A stretch of DNA of 64,000 nucleotides from Rubripirellula reticaptiva (GTDB lineage Bacteria > Planctomycetota > Planctomycetia > Pirellulales > Pirellulaceae): positions 124,001 through 188,000 of the forward strand of contig NZ_SJPX01000002.1 of NCBI RefSeq assembly GCF_007860175.1, in the 5' to 3' direction. The stretch's first letter is position 1, and each line of letters opens with the position of its first letter. This document shows, piece by piece, positions 37,101-42,560 of this stretch. Below the pieces are notes generated by a model. It was not told the origin of the DNA, ran no database searches, and saw only the letters and a program-made list of their open reading frames with translations. Made by a program: the position numbers and the translations under genes.

Positions 37101-39974
37101 GATCGGCGCGTTGCTCGCCCCGACGTTTGTCGTCGCGGCGCCAGTCGTCAACGTCGCGCGTACCAAACCACTGGCGAACGCATCATTGTTGATCGCGTTG
37201 ACAATTGAACTGACAGGTACCGTGGTCGTCGTGCTGTTTACACGCGGAATGTCAACGACGATGCCGTTGCTGATCGGATTGCCAAGGGAGTCGCGTTTCT
37301 GCGTGATTCGAATCGCGCTGTCACCGCCGACGCGATCACTGCGAATGAACTCGATCGAAACGTTGTTGCCAAGCTTGCCCGGCGCCATTGCATCGAAACG
37401 AACGGACAGCGAATTGCCGAGCCCAAAGTCAGAGGTCGTCGATGCGGCTTCTTCTTTGAAGAGCTGAAGGGATGTGTCCAGCGAACTAGAGTCTTCCAAT
37501 CGTTCAGCGAATGTTTCCGCCGTCAACGTACCGACCCGGTCGGCGTCGCCCAAATCGATCACGAAGCGATACAAGTCAACGTCGACGCTGTCGGGACGGT
37601 GCAGATACTGTCCGTGCAGAATGTCATAATTGCCAGGGAACGATGGCTCGTCTCCCTTTAGCGTGTTCTCGTTCGGCGAGTTGATCGTCGCATTCAAGAA
37701 CGTTGACGACAACGACATCAGCGTTTGATTGGTCAGACCAGGTGCTTGCTCAAGCCCCAACAGCAATCCAATACCGGCTGTCGCCTTGCGCAAGAAATCC
37801 TCGCCGTAGGCGGTTTGGAAGTCCGTTTGATTGCTGAACACAATCGCCGAATCAACAAACGTCGGGTCGATCCGCAAGTTAGCGTTCAACACGCCGAAGT
37901 TTTGCAATCGAGTGCCGGGGACCGTGTTCAAACGCGAGATGTCACCAAGCGCGAATGTGATCCCTTGATCTACGGTTTCGCGAAACTGAACGCCAATCGA
38001 AGTCGACCACAAACCAAGCGCTTCGCGGATACGATCTTTTTGACGTTCGTTGATTTGGTTAAGGAACGAGTTACCGCCTGCGCTTGTCGCAAACACGCCT
38101 TTGAAATTGTACGAGATCTCGGTAATGCCGTCGGTGTCGTCGGCACCGTTGTTCCCAAACCTGCTGTTGATGTATTGGATCAATCCGTTGCCAGCAACTT
38201 CGGGCAGTTCCAATCGACCAGGGTCATCGTTGCCACCGGCTAGTTCAATCAAGAACGGTTGTGGATCGATCGACTCAGCAAACACTTTGCTGGTCAATTG
38301 ATCTTGGCCAAATACACCCACGTCCAGTGCCGTGCCAAGCGTGTCCCCGACTGCTGACAAAGTCAGCGGAGCAGCACCGACGACTCGCGCGGGAATGACC
38401 GATGAACCGCCACCCGACGTGCCGTTCAAACGTGACGACACCGTGATGACCGCATTGACCGCTGGGGTAGCAATGACGACCGATTGCAATTGGGCAACCG
38501 TCGAAGTGCTGCCACCCAAATTGAAGACCACATTTCCGTCGCCGTCGAGCGCCGCCGAAAGGCCCGCGGTTCCAGAGTTGATGAAGCGAACTGTTCGTCC
38601 GGATGCGCCTTCGCCGACGGCGCGGTTGGTGAATGTGACCGCTAAACCATTGATCCCAAAGTCTGTTTGCACCGATGGTGCCACAGCGACCGTTTCGGGA
38701 ACCAAGATCAGGTCGTTCCGCTGATCCACGGCCGTACCGACTCGCAATCGGAACGTGCCGCCACCAAGCGGAACGCCAGGCAATTCGTTGATGTCGGTTG
38801 CGAAGAACAAACGCGCGGTGTGCGTCGCTTGGTCGTAAATGACTTCGGTTGGAAAGTACATCGTGTCGTCAACCGTGCTGACCGTATCTTGAGTCAATAA
38901 CAGTTGATAGAAACGCGGATTCTCGGCCGATCGCTCACTCGGAGTTCCCTTGATCTGGAACGGTGAGCCAGTCGAGGTCGCCGAATTCACGTTGAAGACG
39001 GTGTTGGGGTTACCCGCCGAAATCGCCGCATCGAACTCTGCCAGATTGTTGATCGCCGTGGCGACCGTGTTGAAGGTCGACCCGGTTCGATAAACGACCG
39101 TTAATGTTTTACCGGCCTTGTCGTAAGTCGCTGTCGCACCGATCGCCGAGGCATTGGGCAGAAAGCGGATCTCGGTATTGTCGAACTGGCGGTCCGTCAG
39201 GTTTGCCGTAACGGTGATTCGCTGTGCGCCAACCTGCACTTCGCCCGTCGCGCCTGTGTCTTCAACAAACAATGGATCTTCGTTGAAGTACACGACGACT
39301 TCATCACGGTTTTGGACAAGCGATCCATCAGCCAATCGTACGACCGGTTGAGGCACAACCGATTCGATCAACGCTCCGAGTCGCAGTTCAAAATTCGTCA
39401 CGCTGACGCGCTGACCGCTTGATCCGGCTTGGAAGATTTCACCGGCGCTGTTGCGCAGTGCGGTGATGCCAAGGCCCGAGTCATCGAAGCCAAACACTTC
39501 GGCTTTGTATTTATCGTTTGGAAGCGCATCAGCGAACCGAACGACCACCTCGTTCGGCGCGTTATCGCCCAGCGTCACCAAGCCCGGATTGATCTGCACA
39601 TCGTCCGCCGTGCCGAGCAACCCGTCGCCGCCTGCACGAGTGACGCGGATGCCGTCAAATGTGGTGGGATCGATCGACTGAGTCTCGTCGAATCGGAACG
39701 TCAATACATTCGGCGCGGTATCCCGAATCGATCCAGCGACAATCAAGTCACCCTCGTTCGGTTGGATCCCGATCAACTGAGGCCCAGCAAGCAGCTGGCG
39801 ACTTTCAAGTGTTTCGAGAATGTGCTGACGCCGTTTCTTTCGGGTCAGACGAGTCTTGCTTGTCCGCGACGCTTTCGCGTCCGATCCTCGACCGCTGGAG
39901 GATGAAGACAAACCAGATGCACGCGAAACATCGGTATTGGATGCCGAAGTATTTGGACGCTTCCGCGAGGTCAT
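22131..39974 (-). CDS. Giant LEPR-XLL / cadherin-like / dockerin protein B (about 5947 aa)
   Basis: This 17.8-kb frame is paralogous to giant protein A over most of its length. Approximate residues: Ser/Arg/Lys-rich N-terminus with LESRQLL (56-62); metzincin-like segment (639-750) without HExxH; beta-helix segments with GDWGG/GDWSG and 'RYGGG'; DVDTYSF-type domains; a jelly-roll-like domain ending LDDFMIGFAERGE; about ten 'DGDTF...FEFD' modules, clustered in 25.3-27.8 kb; a GEVED domain (4765-5060) with VEAWIDFNADGDW; six cadherin-like modules; a dockerin pair DVNADGVISAIDAL and DTNGDGRVSAADAL (about 5765-5838); and an acidic tail ending DEFTVDGFDLD. The GEVED region contains two cysteines, the only ones I noticed. 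The frame extends to an ATG at 40016, but the ATG at 39974 (MTSRKRPN) gives the usual basic start. It lacks A's propeller-like insert and half of its cadherin modules. Role in surface attachment or matrix is inferred. Confidence 0.92.
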   Translation of the reverse strand: MTSRKRPNTSASNTDVSRASGLSSSSSGRGSDAKASRTSKTRLTRKKRRQHILETLESRQLLAGPQLIGIQPNEGDLIVAGSIRDTAPNVLTFRFDETQSIDPTTFDGIRVTRAGGDGLLGTADDVQINPGLVTLGDNAPNEVVVRFADALPNDKYKAEVFGFDDSGLGITALRNSAGEIFQAGSSGQRVSVTNFELRLGALIESVVPQPVVRLADGSLVQNRDEVVVYFNEDPLFVEDTGATGEVQVGAQRITVTANLTDRQFDNTEIRFLPNASAIGATATYDKAGKTLTVVYRTGSTFNTVATAINNLAEFDAAISAGNPNTVFNVNSATSTGSPFQIKGTPSERSAENPRFYQLLLTQDTVSTVDDTMYFPTEVIYDQATHTARLFFATDINELPGVPLGGGTFRLRVGTAVDQRNDLILVPETVAVAPSVQTDFGINGLAVTFTNRAVGEGASGRTVRFINSGTAGLSAALDGDGNVVFNLGGSTSTVAQLQSVVIATPAVNAVITVSSRLNGTSGGGSSVIPARVVGAAPLTLSAVGDTLGTALDVGVFGQDQLTSKVFAESIDPQPFLIELAGGNDDPGRLELPEVAGNGLIQYINSRFGNNGADDTDGITEISYNFKGVFATSAGGNSFLNQINERQKDRIREALGLWSTSIGVQFRETVDQGITFALGDISRLNTVPGTRLQNFGVLNANLRIDPTFVDSAIVFSNQTDFQTAYGEDFLRKATAGIGLLLGLEQAPGLTNQTLMSLSSTFLNATINSPNENTLKGDEPSFPGNYDILHGQYLHRPDSVDVDLYRFVIDLGDADRVGTLTAETFAERLEDSSSLDTSLQLFKEEAASTTSDFGLGNSLSVRFDAMAPGKLGNNVSIEFIRSDRVGGDSAIRITQKRDSLGNPISNGIVVDIPRVNSTTTTVPVSSIVNAINNDAFASGLVRATLTTGAATTNVGASNAPIQRALLKGGGIVQISRNDDYFSEDSRIIATLGAGIYYVGVAASGNETYDPTIPASGYGGLTQGKYELQLKFEQQVDETEVIRDLDNPRIGVPGTPIDGDGDGTPGGAKNFWFQTRPENRQINFTANGTGISPGQTIQIIGANGAIRTYEFVADGASPKPGNVAVPYSTGLTGAETPSGSLATALAQAVRSQVGATGVQVSQISSRLEFTGERSIETSVDFRGGDVLGRNIFVDKSAGPNADGSLDHPFNNIANSAVANAFDAALSGDIVRIVGNGGQDGNIATEADNFSYQVGVSLTGGLTLEDGRNLEVPQGVTTMIDAGAVIKLRSARIGVGSSSLLEDRSNGALQVLGTPRLVNISPTGAIPSSSLIGDENNVLSKYSDGSVIFTSISDADADSSTISAGRSPSPGDWGGLVFRRDLDLSEGRADLENEGIFLQSVNHAQIRYGGGSNLLIDSIQQLVNPIQIFELRPTITFNEISFSADAAISASPDSFEETSFQAPKFQQAGAFTADYSRVGPSIYDNVLVENSINGLFIRVVTTPGTPPRELTLAGRFDDTDVVHYFPENVVIAGTPGGSIQDGIQPDLASTAFATLAGGSLVAGTYDYRLVFVDGGGFESLASDPSATVTAAANSSIQLLNLQPVPTNSDYVSRRLYRLDPSSGQYLLVATLDANASTFIDDGSTSQGVLDLTREGIRGRLDASLVIDPGTVLKFRGSRLELGQGAQLLAEGTTAAPIVFTSYADDRFGSGGTFDTNNDNGSASGEIVANRGDWSGIYAAPTSFVSLDHATVAYGGGVSLLEGGQSRGFAALELQQADARITNGRFEFNEDGQDGAGPVGRFGRLGITPSTIFVRDSQPTIVGNTFVDNRGTIIDIDSDSMSAERLVDLGRQTGVIERFESLDDNYGPLIRLNRYENVPATGVASRQITGLEIRGGVLSTESVWDDTDIVHLLFDTIEVNNLHSSGGLRLISRPDESLVVKLDGAGSPFSESSGTGLSATGSLSSTADRVGGSIQIVGLPGSPVVLTSFLDDTVGAGLTPEGRQFTDNNGDSFGSRPEGNNWRSILLDEYSNDRNVDYILEQTITSETAPGLNGTVANAQVLGAIAPNVLSGDDQLRLGFEVEGFLQTDNDVDTYSFTAEAGTRIWVDIDKTSFTLDSVIEILDANGNVLARSNNSFDEVAGTPLEGVSPLVAGTVGSLQGGADEFTEFGVGGLYEDFGSMNPRDAGLSLSLPGNRGTRSVYFFRVRSASVDPGDVTGGITNGGYRFQVRLREDQEFAGSVVRYADIRYANNGIHVRGLPGSSPLLGDAQEDESVDGSFFGFGGDTDNGSIVSSDTINGNRAQYIGNLLVSKDKSLSVGGALSTANDIDFYQIDVNSAVSSGLQTSTIFDIDYADGFSRPNTTLLVYYDSDGEDGILPAQLIFVGEDSNVLDDQSKPVVSSAIDLLTRGSVSTGDPLIGPVSLSEGTYYVGVVGDGVTADALDAITTRREPIESILRLFEDHVEEIGGSTALAPRNDTSLFDRNTLNPGWTVTTNRATDPGHQRTQTFNGSRNNDLYPASDQFEFGGNNDTFINAQSLDTFAPLWSLQNDPNIGDSFQNTSQLIPHTTVFGSTTNEVVDIYRFDVAVDGSTVILDIDNGVNPSVRDPDTLPDGFPTQADPNSVDLKLQVFDITGALVFGGLNRFSQASDGAFGSEPTFSFGIFSEDPYLELNLAAGTYFVAVSPEDTAYDATTGLFSLPVAERPRTGSYELNVSVENHPNSGGDPGNESYHFDRSEPAGTMTSVPFDLAGYGPSDLPRFYFNYFYSPDAGDTVSVRVTSNENPSGTVLTDVPLVANITGNFWRQGVASLSDFAGHTNIQIQFNYNVGGGTGTFAEGLFLDDFMIGFAERGELITGAALGDVGVTGFSTTQAGEYQLEVRPGTEYGTPSAGGFILNSTFDTNSRQGEVATIVAPHASQLVDGNTFTLSDGVRSVKFEFDLDTAAGITPGNIRVPYTATSEQSEIADAIRSAINLSVVRSTIQIQASDSTGSATGGFNDNQVAISGLVLGDFIELSGADDLPAADQPLDPAGGDFRLPVIFNKGIGDSNVIRSQSQVIVDSNKISNVRAIGIFSEPSDRGVDPEDRTGTFLDASPVGTTNPGAVRNLPTLNNEVVGGQTPGIVIRNNTIDQAGFAGIKVEGEIRPWVIDSSTFDLGDGDNVFGAFLFGNSISDGLLMVVDAADTRVIFEFEDIGGDATTAGGSGQLGGNGFADGHVPIYIRHDGAPYNGRSVAHTRQEVMLAIYEAINSSILVTNGLSPLVKATLGTSLRGADSSLFDDFGFFNNFLLATDAAVYIEGVTNIDFSFSQLNPPPVPALNPFDLTGLAPIHDAPQPVSRIVNNTIYGNDGTASRFGGDPTVEPNDVLFQAVDTRIGSGHTGAFTRTATLGDSPSVASLTADVDMYRVDLFAGDRLTVDVDTVAGGPNTVLRLFDSSGVEVAISTSDAAPDYLDTAAAAAADSAVGRAEDPFLDFTTLYTGTYFVGVSSEGNSVYDALSTSGRVAGTSPAGDYDIAISNIAPRTFVMSVDNGSNTRFPGANTGTQAADFYGTTFTVTQIADTQLSVAAGAPTNQRTFEFTNGQGGRVLANGNINVPLQANNEFRVSDIVQAIAYAISGDAFTSSATFPNPPLPNHSFANGPDGLSGPLGPVLATALGGADGSNTGLRLFPTTSDFTQFGHNRTGQVGSVGFAGTSTLGSGVSELYVLVERAANITISPEAAAAGLRLDPANGVNIDQLLPETGVLLTGGSSGTVVNNVFSNLHQGVVDEYATPTGFFAVSTSNPNVHPKQAITIVTANVFQHIETANNVFRQQMTQPFVANGNIGITPGPSNVNGGTDDFNITLGNDDALFVNPEGGNFLPASNSVIIDSSVNSLTERDRLAGLLSSVGLPISNVLAPNRDINGVLRADNPDVAPPGGLGSQIFKDRGSNELADFVGPAAIINVPMDNDAGGIDVDPSTGFLRLTSGVYREFRIQLRDTGDSSDPFSGLGIDDDTVVVPAIAGVRSSGANVTVFEDERLLVEGLDYTFSYDRTQNVITLTPLAGIWQNDRSYRIALNNQDRTVLTAPDPSLVKDGDQLLITDTNGGTLAFEFESGYELTVPETITLIVPEVGTNAGGLRDGDIFRINDGVNPAIVFELDSDGVKLPGSVAITLPSGQTPTDPALLETFLEGIAQNIRTAIATQTVTQGGSLDVDVRVLGKRVIIGAESGATASTTGSGLIQAARTLALRVPATGVGPSGIQDGNQFFVNNGNTTVAFEFDTNGATTNPSATVIDVNGLSAADVAIAMRDAVNASALGLTSSLAGDGLSVYLNLPVNGSASVVGGLLSVVGVSRTPVDGDTIVITSVDGSAPSILELNRTDERDVNGDLINDMVGLDNVPINLNRATTADELAGLISNAIRTLPPITGLPLNGVGPITGGVVTIGGEEGLSVSLTGRSLQLTGAPSVTGASTIEVFGPLLLTLPLDGGGSITTGSSLLLIDDAGNNVIFEFKNNLDTTPPRASTSVVVPYDAFSTVDIVANNLVTAINGAGVGITAINRGVGQISLGRIASNRVDANGFTDPTNPFVTIPGLSGSSLRRGIVGDGETVSIRQGATQVTFEFEAAVGGGGTAAGNVQVAFQTGSSVGDVAISLAAAINNNKGLLQVNAVAELDANGNPTGRVNLNDQPGTVIDVSSAPTLNLIGIPGGATPVRISPAFSAAEVKQALINAINSVNVAGQTPVTTLSAENRGGNSLFVLGGAAFDGPISNYALPAIADLAGNPLEPNRGDQTTQFTILMPTVGLDYGDAPDPVAGVTGRYPTSNANNGPRHVVDDSLFLGQFIDADTDGSPSVAADGDDTKISGFSSGLLFGVTVTGGELEIVVQSGAVNPLTRDGDTITIDTGVARATLEFDLNGRFDEDNFAISPVDPTSPTSITAAIIAAINESPLRPASIRSTSATVVVSADDEDGVVFTSDTNPAGVLNRGVSMPIDVSVTGAGIVEAWIDFNADGDWDDPGEQVLPMVENATTQARRDELCPANLTGSVSNIFADTGEVNTRTFCIVVPATAPVPTGPTETYARFRVSREGGLTPTGLALSGEVEDYALTLLPGLPPTIASTTRSFTVDEDRTLQALDGSGALTSAANDNGLLSGVIDADGDAVAIFRDDVGVRTLLMPSGSPAGELNLFSDGTFTFTPVANFNGVVNFSARVSDVDPLNPANELVSSHPISVTITVNPVNDPPVATSTNVIVSRSILEDEVQTFAAADTTVNGVFLPGLIASNYVSGPANETGQPLVINSVSSSRGSGFTTLGGRVVIGNNGQSVTYTPPADYNGTTVDTFNYSVADVPGAGQVSEVSSKLGTVTISFQAVNDAPRTQPDNYVGQEDVALLIPIRSNGTTAGILDNDTAGPDDEVTAGQTVSLVASQFPIATSNGGIVTMEGSNLRYVPPRLFSGIDNFQYSVADNLGAVATGAVSINVGGVNNNPSFIGINGDSAVTSITRDESKTQTESVTYDLTTWFSDPESDPLTFAVTTSNPLVVSTTLTGNTLVVEFPPFSFGTATLSVTATDTSNAGVTVQIPVTVNNTPDPPSVIGTLDPLSGTEDQVVIADLGGVFADPDNEQLTYGVARLGNIVNPTAAQIAAHPLVQSIAFPGNEMRITLKPDQFGSVDIEISATDGSFRVSDSFTLNVAGVPDAPIAVSDGYNVPIGGRLQIVNPSAGLLRNDSDSDGETILIDMNNVVGPTKGALQLNTDGTFSYASQEGSVGETDSFTYRVSDSTGRFSNVVTVTLTLNQSSYQNPLTSLSEDVNADGVISAIDALRVINFLSRSLDGASFVPVSSIGAPPPDYYDTNGDGRVSAADALKVINQLSRINNSAGELVESEFVLPSGSVAAAVTTGFASASSTGLAGRQIQLVDSTHDDREIGGLDPRDAVLASGFEITSSSAEQAVLAVQSEPTTTSEPESVDEALATMWDEFTVDGFDLD
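22705..24765 (-). repeat. Tandem cadherin/Ig-like module array of giant protein B
   Basis: About six beta-sandwich modules follow the GEVED domain, with boundaries PVNDPP, AVNDAP, GVNNNP, NTPDPP and VPDAP. This is the counterpart of the 13-module array in protein A, so the arrays differ in copy number while the flanking GEVED and dockerin domains are retained. Confidence 0.75.
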
Positions 39975-40533
39975 AGACCGAACCTTCAATGGGATGTCGC
40001 CGCAGGTCCCGGACAATTCGTCCGGTCATTGGCAACCGCGATGGGTGGTAGTGTTAATTAAGTAGCCGATAGCGATGGGGGCGTCTGTTTCCACAGACAA
40101 TCGCTTAGCGGTGATCAGAACGCTGCTTGAATAGGTGGGCTTCTGTCGGAGCGCAACCGTTGCCCCCGAGCCGAAACCCAGTCGCCGAGTATAGTTGCGG
40201 GCCAAAAACCCGCAAACATTGCCTTTAGCTTCCTACCAAACAGCAGTCAAAAACCACCGAAAAGTCGGCCGATAGTAGCGACAATGCTGCCAATCGCACG
40301 AGACCGATCCTGAACGAACCCCAAAAGAGGGGCAATGATCTCCGCTTTTCGCAGACTGCCGCGTGGCACTTGGACGAAAAGAGGGGACAAAAGTTCCCGC
40401 CTTGGGGCCTCAACGAGGCGCAGATTGCCAAGATTGCTTGCAATCGCTGTGAAAACGCCAAAGAACAGCCTGCGAAGACTGGTTCGTTCCTGTCATCGGA
40501 CCACCGATACTGCAACGTTCTGACAACCAACTC
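39975..40533. other. Intergenic region upstream of giant gene B
   Basis: I see no convincing gene in this 559-bp stretch between the MoxR stop and the start of giant gene B. It should hold the promoter of gene B, but no clear -35/-10 pair was recognised. Two hairpins stand out: GTCTGT-TTCC-ACAGAC at 40083-40098, about 110 bp before the gene, and TTGCGGG-(7)-CCCGCAA at 40195-40215. Neither is followed by a T run. A ten-base direct repeat AAAAGAGGGG occurs near 40323 and 40377. A 101-codon minus-strand frame here has no recognisable content. Confidence 0.5.
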
Positions 40534-41517
40534 TCAAAAGTCGTCTTCTTCATCGTCATCATCTCGGTCCGGATGCAGCGGATCGTCGGAGTCGAAAAAC
40601 AGATCCGCCAACCCCAGCGGAACGGCGTCTCCGCCCAAAGTTCGCTTCCGCCGCTGAGCCAATTGTTCCAAATCGACGGCTTCCTCGCCCATGCACTTTT
40701 CGAGTGCTTCTTGCCAAGCCTCGTCGCGGCTGATCGGATGCGCGGGATCCTGAATCATTCGTTTCAAAGCGAATCGCAGCAAATTGATGCCGTCCCGCAG
40801 CGAGAAATCCAACTTCAATTGATGGGAATGCTGCAAAAACTCGACCGTCATGGCCAACATTTCGGCTTCGGCGAACGGCAGGTGATACTGCAAAATCGCC
40901 ATTTCGTCCTGTTTGTTGGGAAAACCGATCCCCAATGTCGGCTGCAGACGGCTGAGTATGTAATCAGGAATCTCGAAGGTCGATTCGTCCTGGTTCATCG
41001 TGACCGCGGCCCGAAAGTCGTTTGAAGCGTAAATTGTGACCCCGGCAACGATCGACTCGACCAATCGTCGACCGTCGAACAGCGGTGCCAGCGATGCCCA
41101 CGACTTTTCGTTCATCCGATTGCCTTCATCTAGCAAACAGATCCCGCCGGTGACCATTGCCGAGACCAACGGTGACGCGTGATATGCGATTTCGCCGCCC
41201 TGGGACAAAACTGGTGTTATCAACAGATCCTCGGGGCGTGTGTCCGAGGTGCATTGATAGATATAGAGCGGACGCCCATGCGCCTGAGCCGCCGCGATCG
41301 CCAATTGAGTCTTTCCAACTCCCGGCGATCCGACCAACCGAGGCGTCAGCGGCAAATCGGCATCATCAACGGTGATCCAGCACGCAAGCAACTGCATCAA
41401 CACGTCGTGCTGGCCGATCCATTGGCCGGGCGCTGAATACGGTTGAGCTAATTTCAAACGCACCGAGTCGACTTCGACGAAACCATCTTGGATCGCGTGC
41501 GAACGGGGTGGGGTCAT
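40534..41517 (-). CDS. MoxR-type AAA+ ATPase
   Basis: This protein of about 327 residues has a Walker A motif GSPGVGKT (residues 63-70), a Walker B-like ICLLDEG (about 126-132) and a sensor-like 'TIYASND' strand, the normal order in MoxR-branch AAA+ ATPases. The family usually acts as a chaperone or metal-insertion ATPase for a partner with a von Willebrand A domain; no such partner is seen here. The C-terminus is strongly acidic ([11 protein letters not shown]). The frame can also start at a TTG at 41583, which would overlap the lipase stop by four bases (TTGA). I prefer the ATG at 41517 ([10 protein letters not shown]), but coupled translation from the TTG is possible. It is the last gene of a nadB-lipase-moxR group. 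Confidence 0.85.
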   Translation of the reverse strand: MTPPRSHAIQDGFVEVDSVRLKLAQPYSAPGQWIGQHDVLMQLLACWITVDDADLPLTPRLVGSPGVGKTQLAIAAAQAHGRPLYIYQCTSDTRPEDLLITPVLSQGGEIAYHASPLVSAMVTGGICLLDEGNRMNEKSWASLAPLFDGRRLVESIVAGVTIYASNDFRAAVTMNQDESTFEIPDYILSRLQPTLGIGFPNKQDEMAILQYHLPFAEAEMLAMTVEFLQHSHQLKLDFSLRDGINLLRFALKRMIQDPAHPISRDEAWQEALEKCMGEEAVDLEQLAQRRKRTLGGDAVPLGLADLFFDSDDPLHPDRDDDDEEDDF

Positions 41518-41579
41518 CCTTGGGAACTCTTGGGATTGAGTAAAACGTGCGGCTAAATCGTTTGCGAGCGGGCGGCTCG

Positions 41580-42521
41580 TCAAGCCTCGCTGTGATCATC
41601 GTGCTGATTATGTACGTCCGAATTCATCTTGCCGGTAAACAAAGTGGCTTCTTTGGCCGCGCCGCCTTCCGACATCGAAAGATTTTCTTCGTTGACCGCT
41701 TTCAAAATCGCGTCGATGTAGTTGTGAATCGAGTGATCCGAGAAATGATCGATCTTCCACTTGCTTAAACCGCGAAAAAAACCACGCCAGCGATCTCGAC
41801 GACGAGCCAAGTGACTTAGCTTGCCCATCTTGCCGTTGCGGTTCAAGTAGACCTCACGCCCACAATGCCGGTAACCCATCAGAATTGGCGGCACGCGAGT
41901 GACGATGTCGTTGTTATTGACGAATCGATAATGCTCAAGCTTGACGAAGTTGATGTATCGATTGTCGCCAACACGCGGACTGCCGAAGGTGAAAAGTTGA
42001 TCCGGATTGCTGTCGATATGCGACAGAAAACAACGTCCAGCACAGATCGTTGCCATTGCGCCACCGAGACTATGTCCGCAAAACCAAAGCGGCTGATCAT
42101 TACTGATCAGCGCGGTCTCAAGCATCGGCCAAAGATCGTCGACTTCCTGTTTGAATCCTCGGTGAACTTTACCTGCGGTTTCGGCCAACACCGCAGCTGC
42201 ATTTGCATCGGCCCGAACGTCGTTCCATTCATTAGGCTCGGTTCCGCGGCAAGCAATGACACAGTCGTGATCGTTGCGAACTCGGTACGCCTGTGACCCA
42301 TCACGGTCGTAAAAGCTGACATCCGGCATCCCGATGATCTCACAGGCACGCCGCGTTTCATCTTCGTCGTTGTAGGCAATCATCGACAATTCCGCGAATA
42401 GCAAAGACTTTTGCAAGAACGTCAAATCACGAATCGGCCCTGTCAACTTCGAATGAATGACAAGCTTGCGTTCACCAGGATCCTGGACCGTATCGACTGA
42501 CTGAATCGCTTTTTCGAGCAT
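41580..42521 (-). CDS. Class 3 lipase family protein
   Basis: This 313-residue alpha/beta hydrolase belongs to the fungal-type class 3 lipase family (PF01764-like). The nucleophile elbow is GHSLGG (Ser151). The catalytic Asp is probably Asp205 in [11 protein letters not shown], and the His is probably His263 in SDHSIHNYI. The oxyanion region [11 protein letters not shown] (91-101) and the strand [10 protein letters not shown] also fit the family. There is no signal peptide or transmembrane segment, so a cytoplasmic esterase or lipase is expected, unusual for a family best known from secreted enzymes. The start is ATG, with AAGGAAG about ten bases upstream. It sits 39 bp after nadB and just before the MoxR ATPase, which suggests one transcript. 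Confidence 0.88.
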   Translation of the reverse strand: MLEKAIQSVDTVQDPGERKLVIHSKLTGPIRDLTFLQKSLLFAELSMIAYNDEDETRRACEIIGMPDVSFYDRDGSQAYRVRNDHDCVIACRGTEPNEWNDVRADANAAAVLAETAGKVHRGFKQEVDDLWPMLETALISNDQPLWFCGHSLGGAMATICAGRCFLSHIDSNPDQLFTFGSPRVGDNRYINFVKLEHYRFVNNNDIVTRVPPILMGYRHCGREVYLNRNGKMGKLSHLARRRDRWRGFFRGLSKWKIDHFSDHSIHNYIDAILKAVNEENLSMSEGGAAKEATLFTGKMNSDVHNQHDDHSEA

Positions 42522-42560
42522 GCGAGAATCTTCCTTTCTTATCTTCTGAACACACTTGGC

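Noticed and set aside
40225-40530. 101-codon minus-strand frame in the leader of giant gene B
   Set aside because: Cys-rich haphazard sequence, no start signal and no motif; treated as non-coding.
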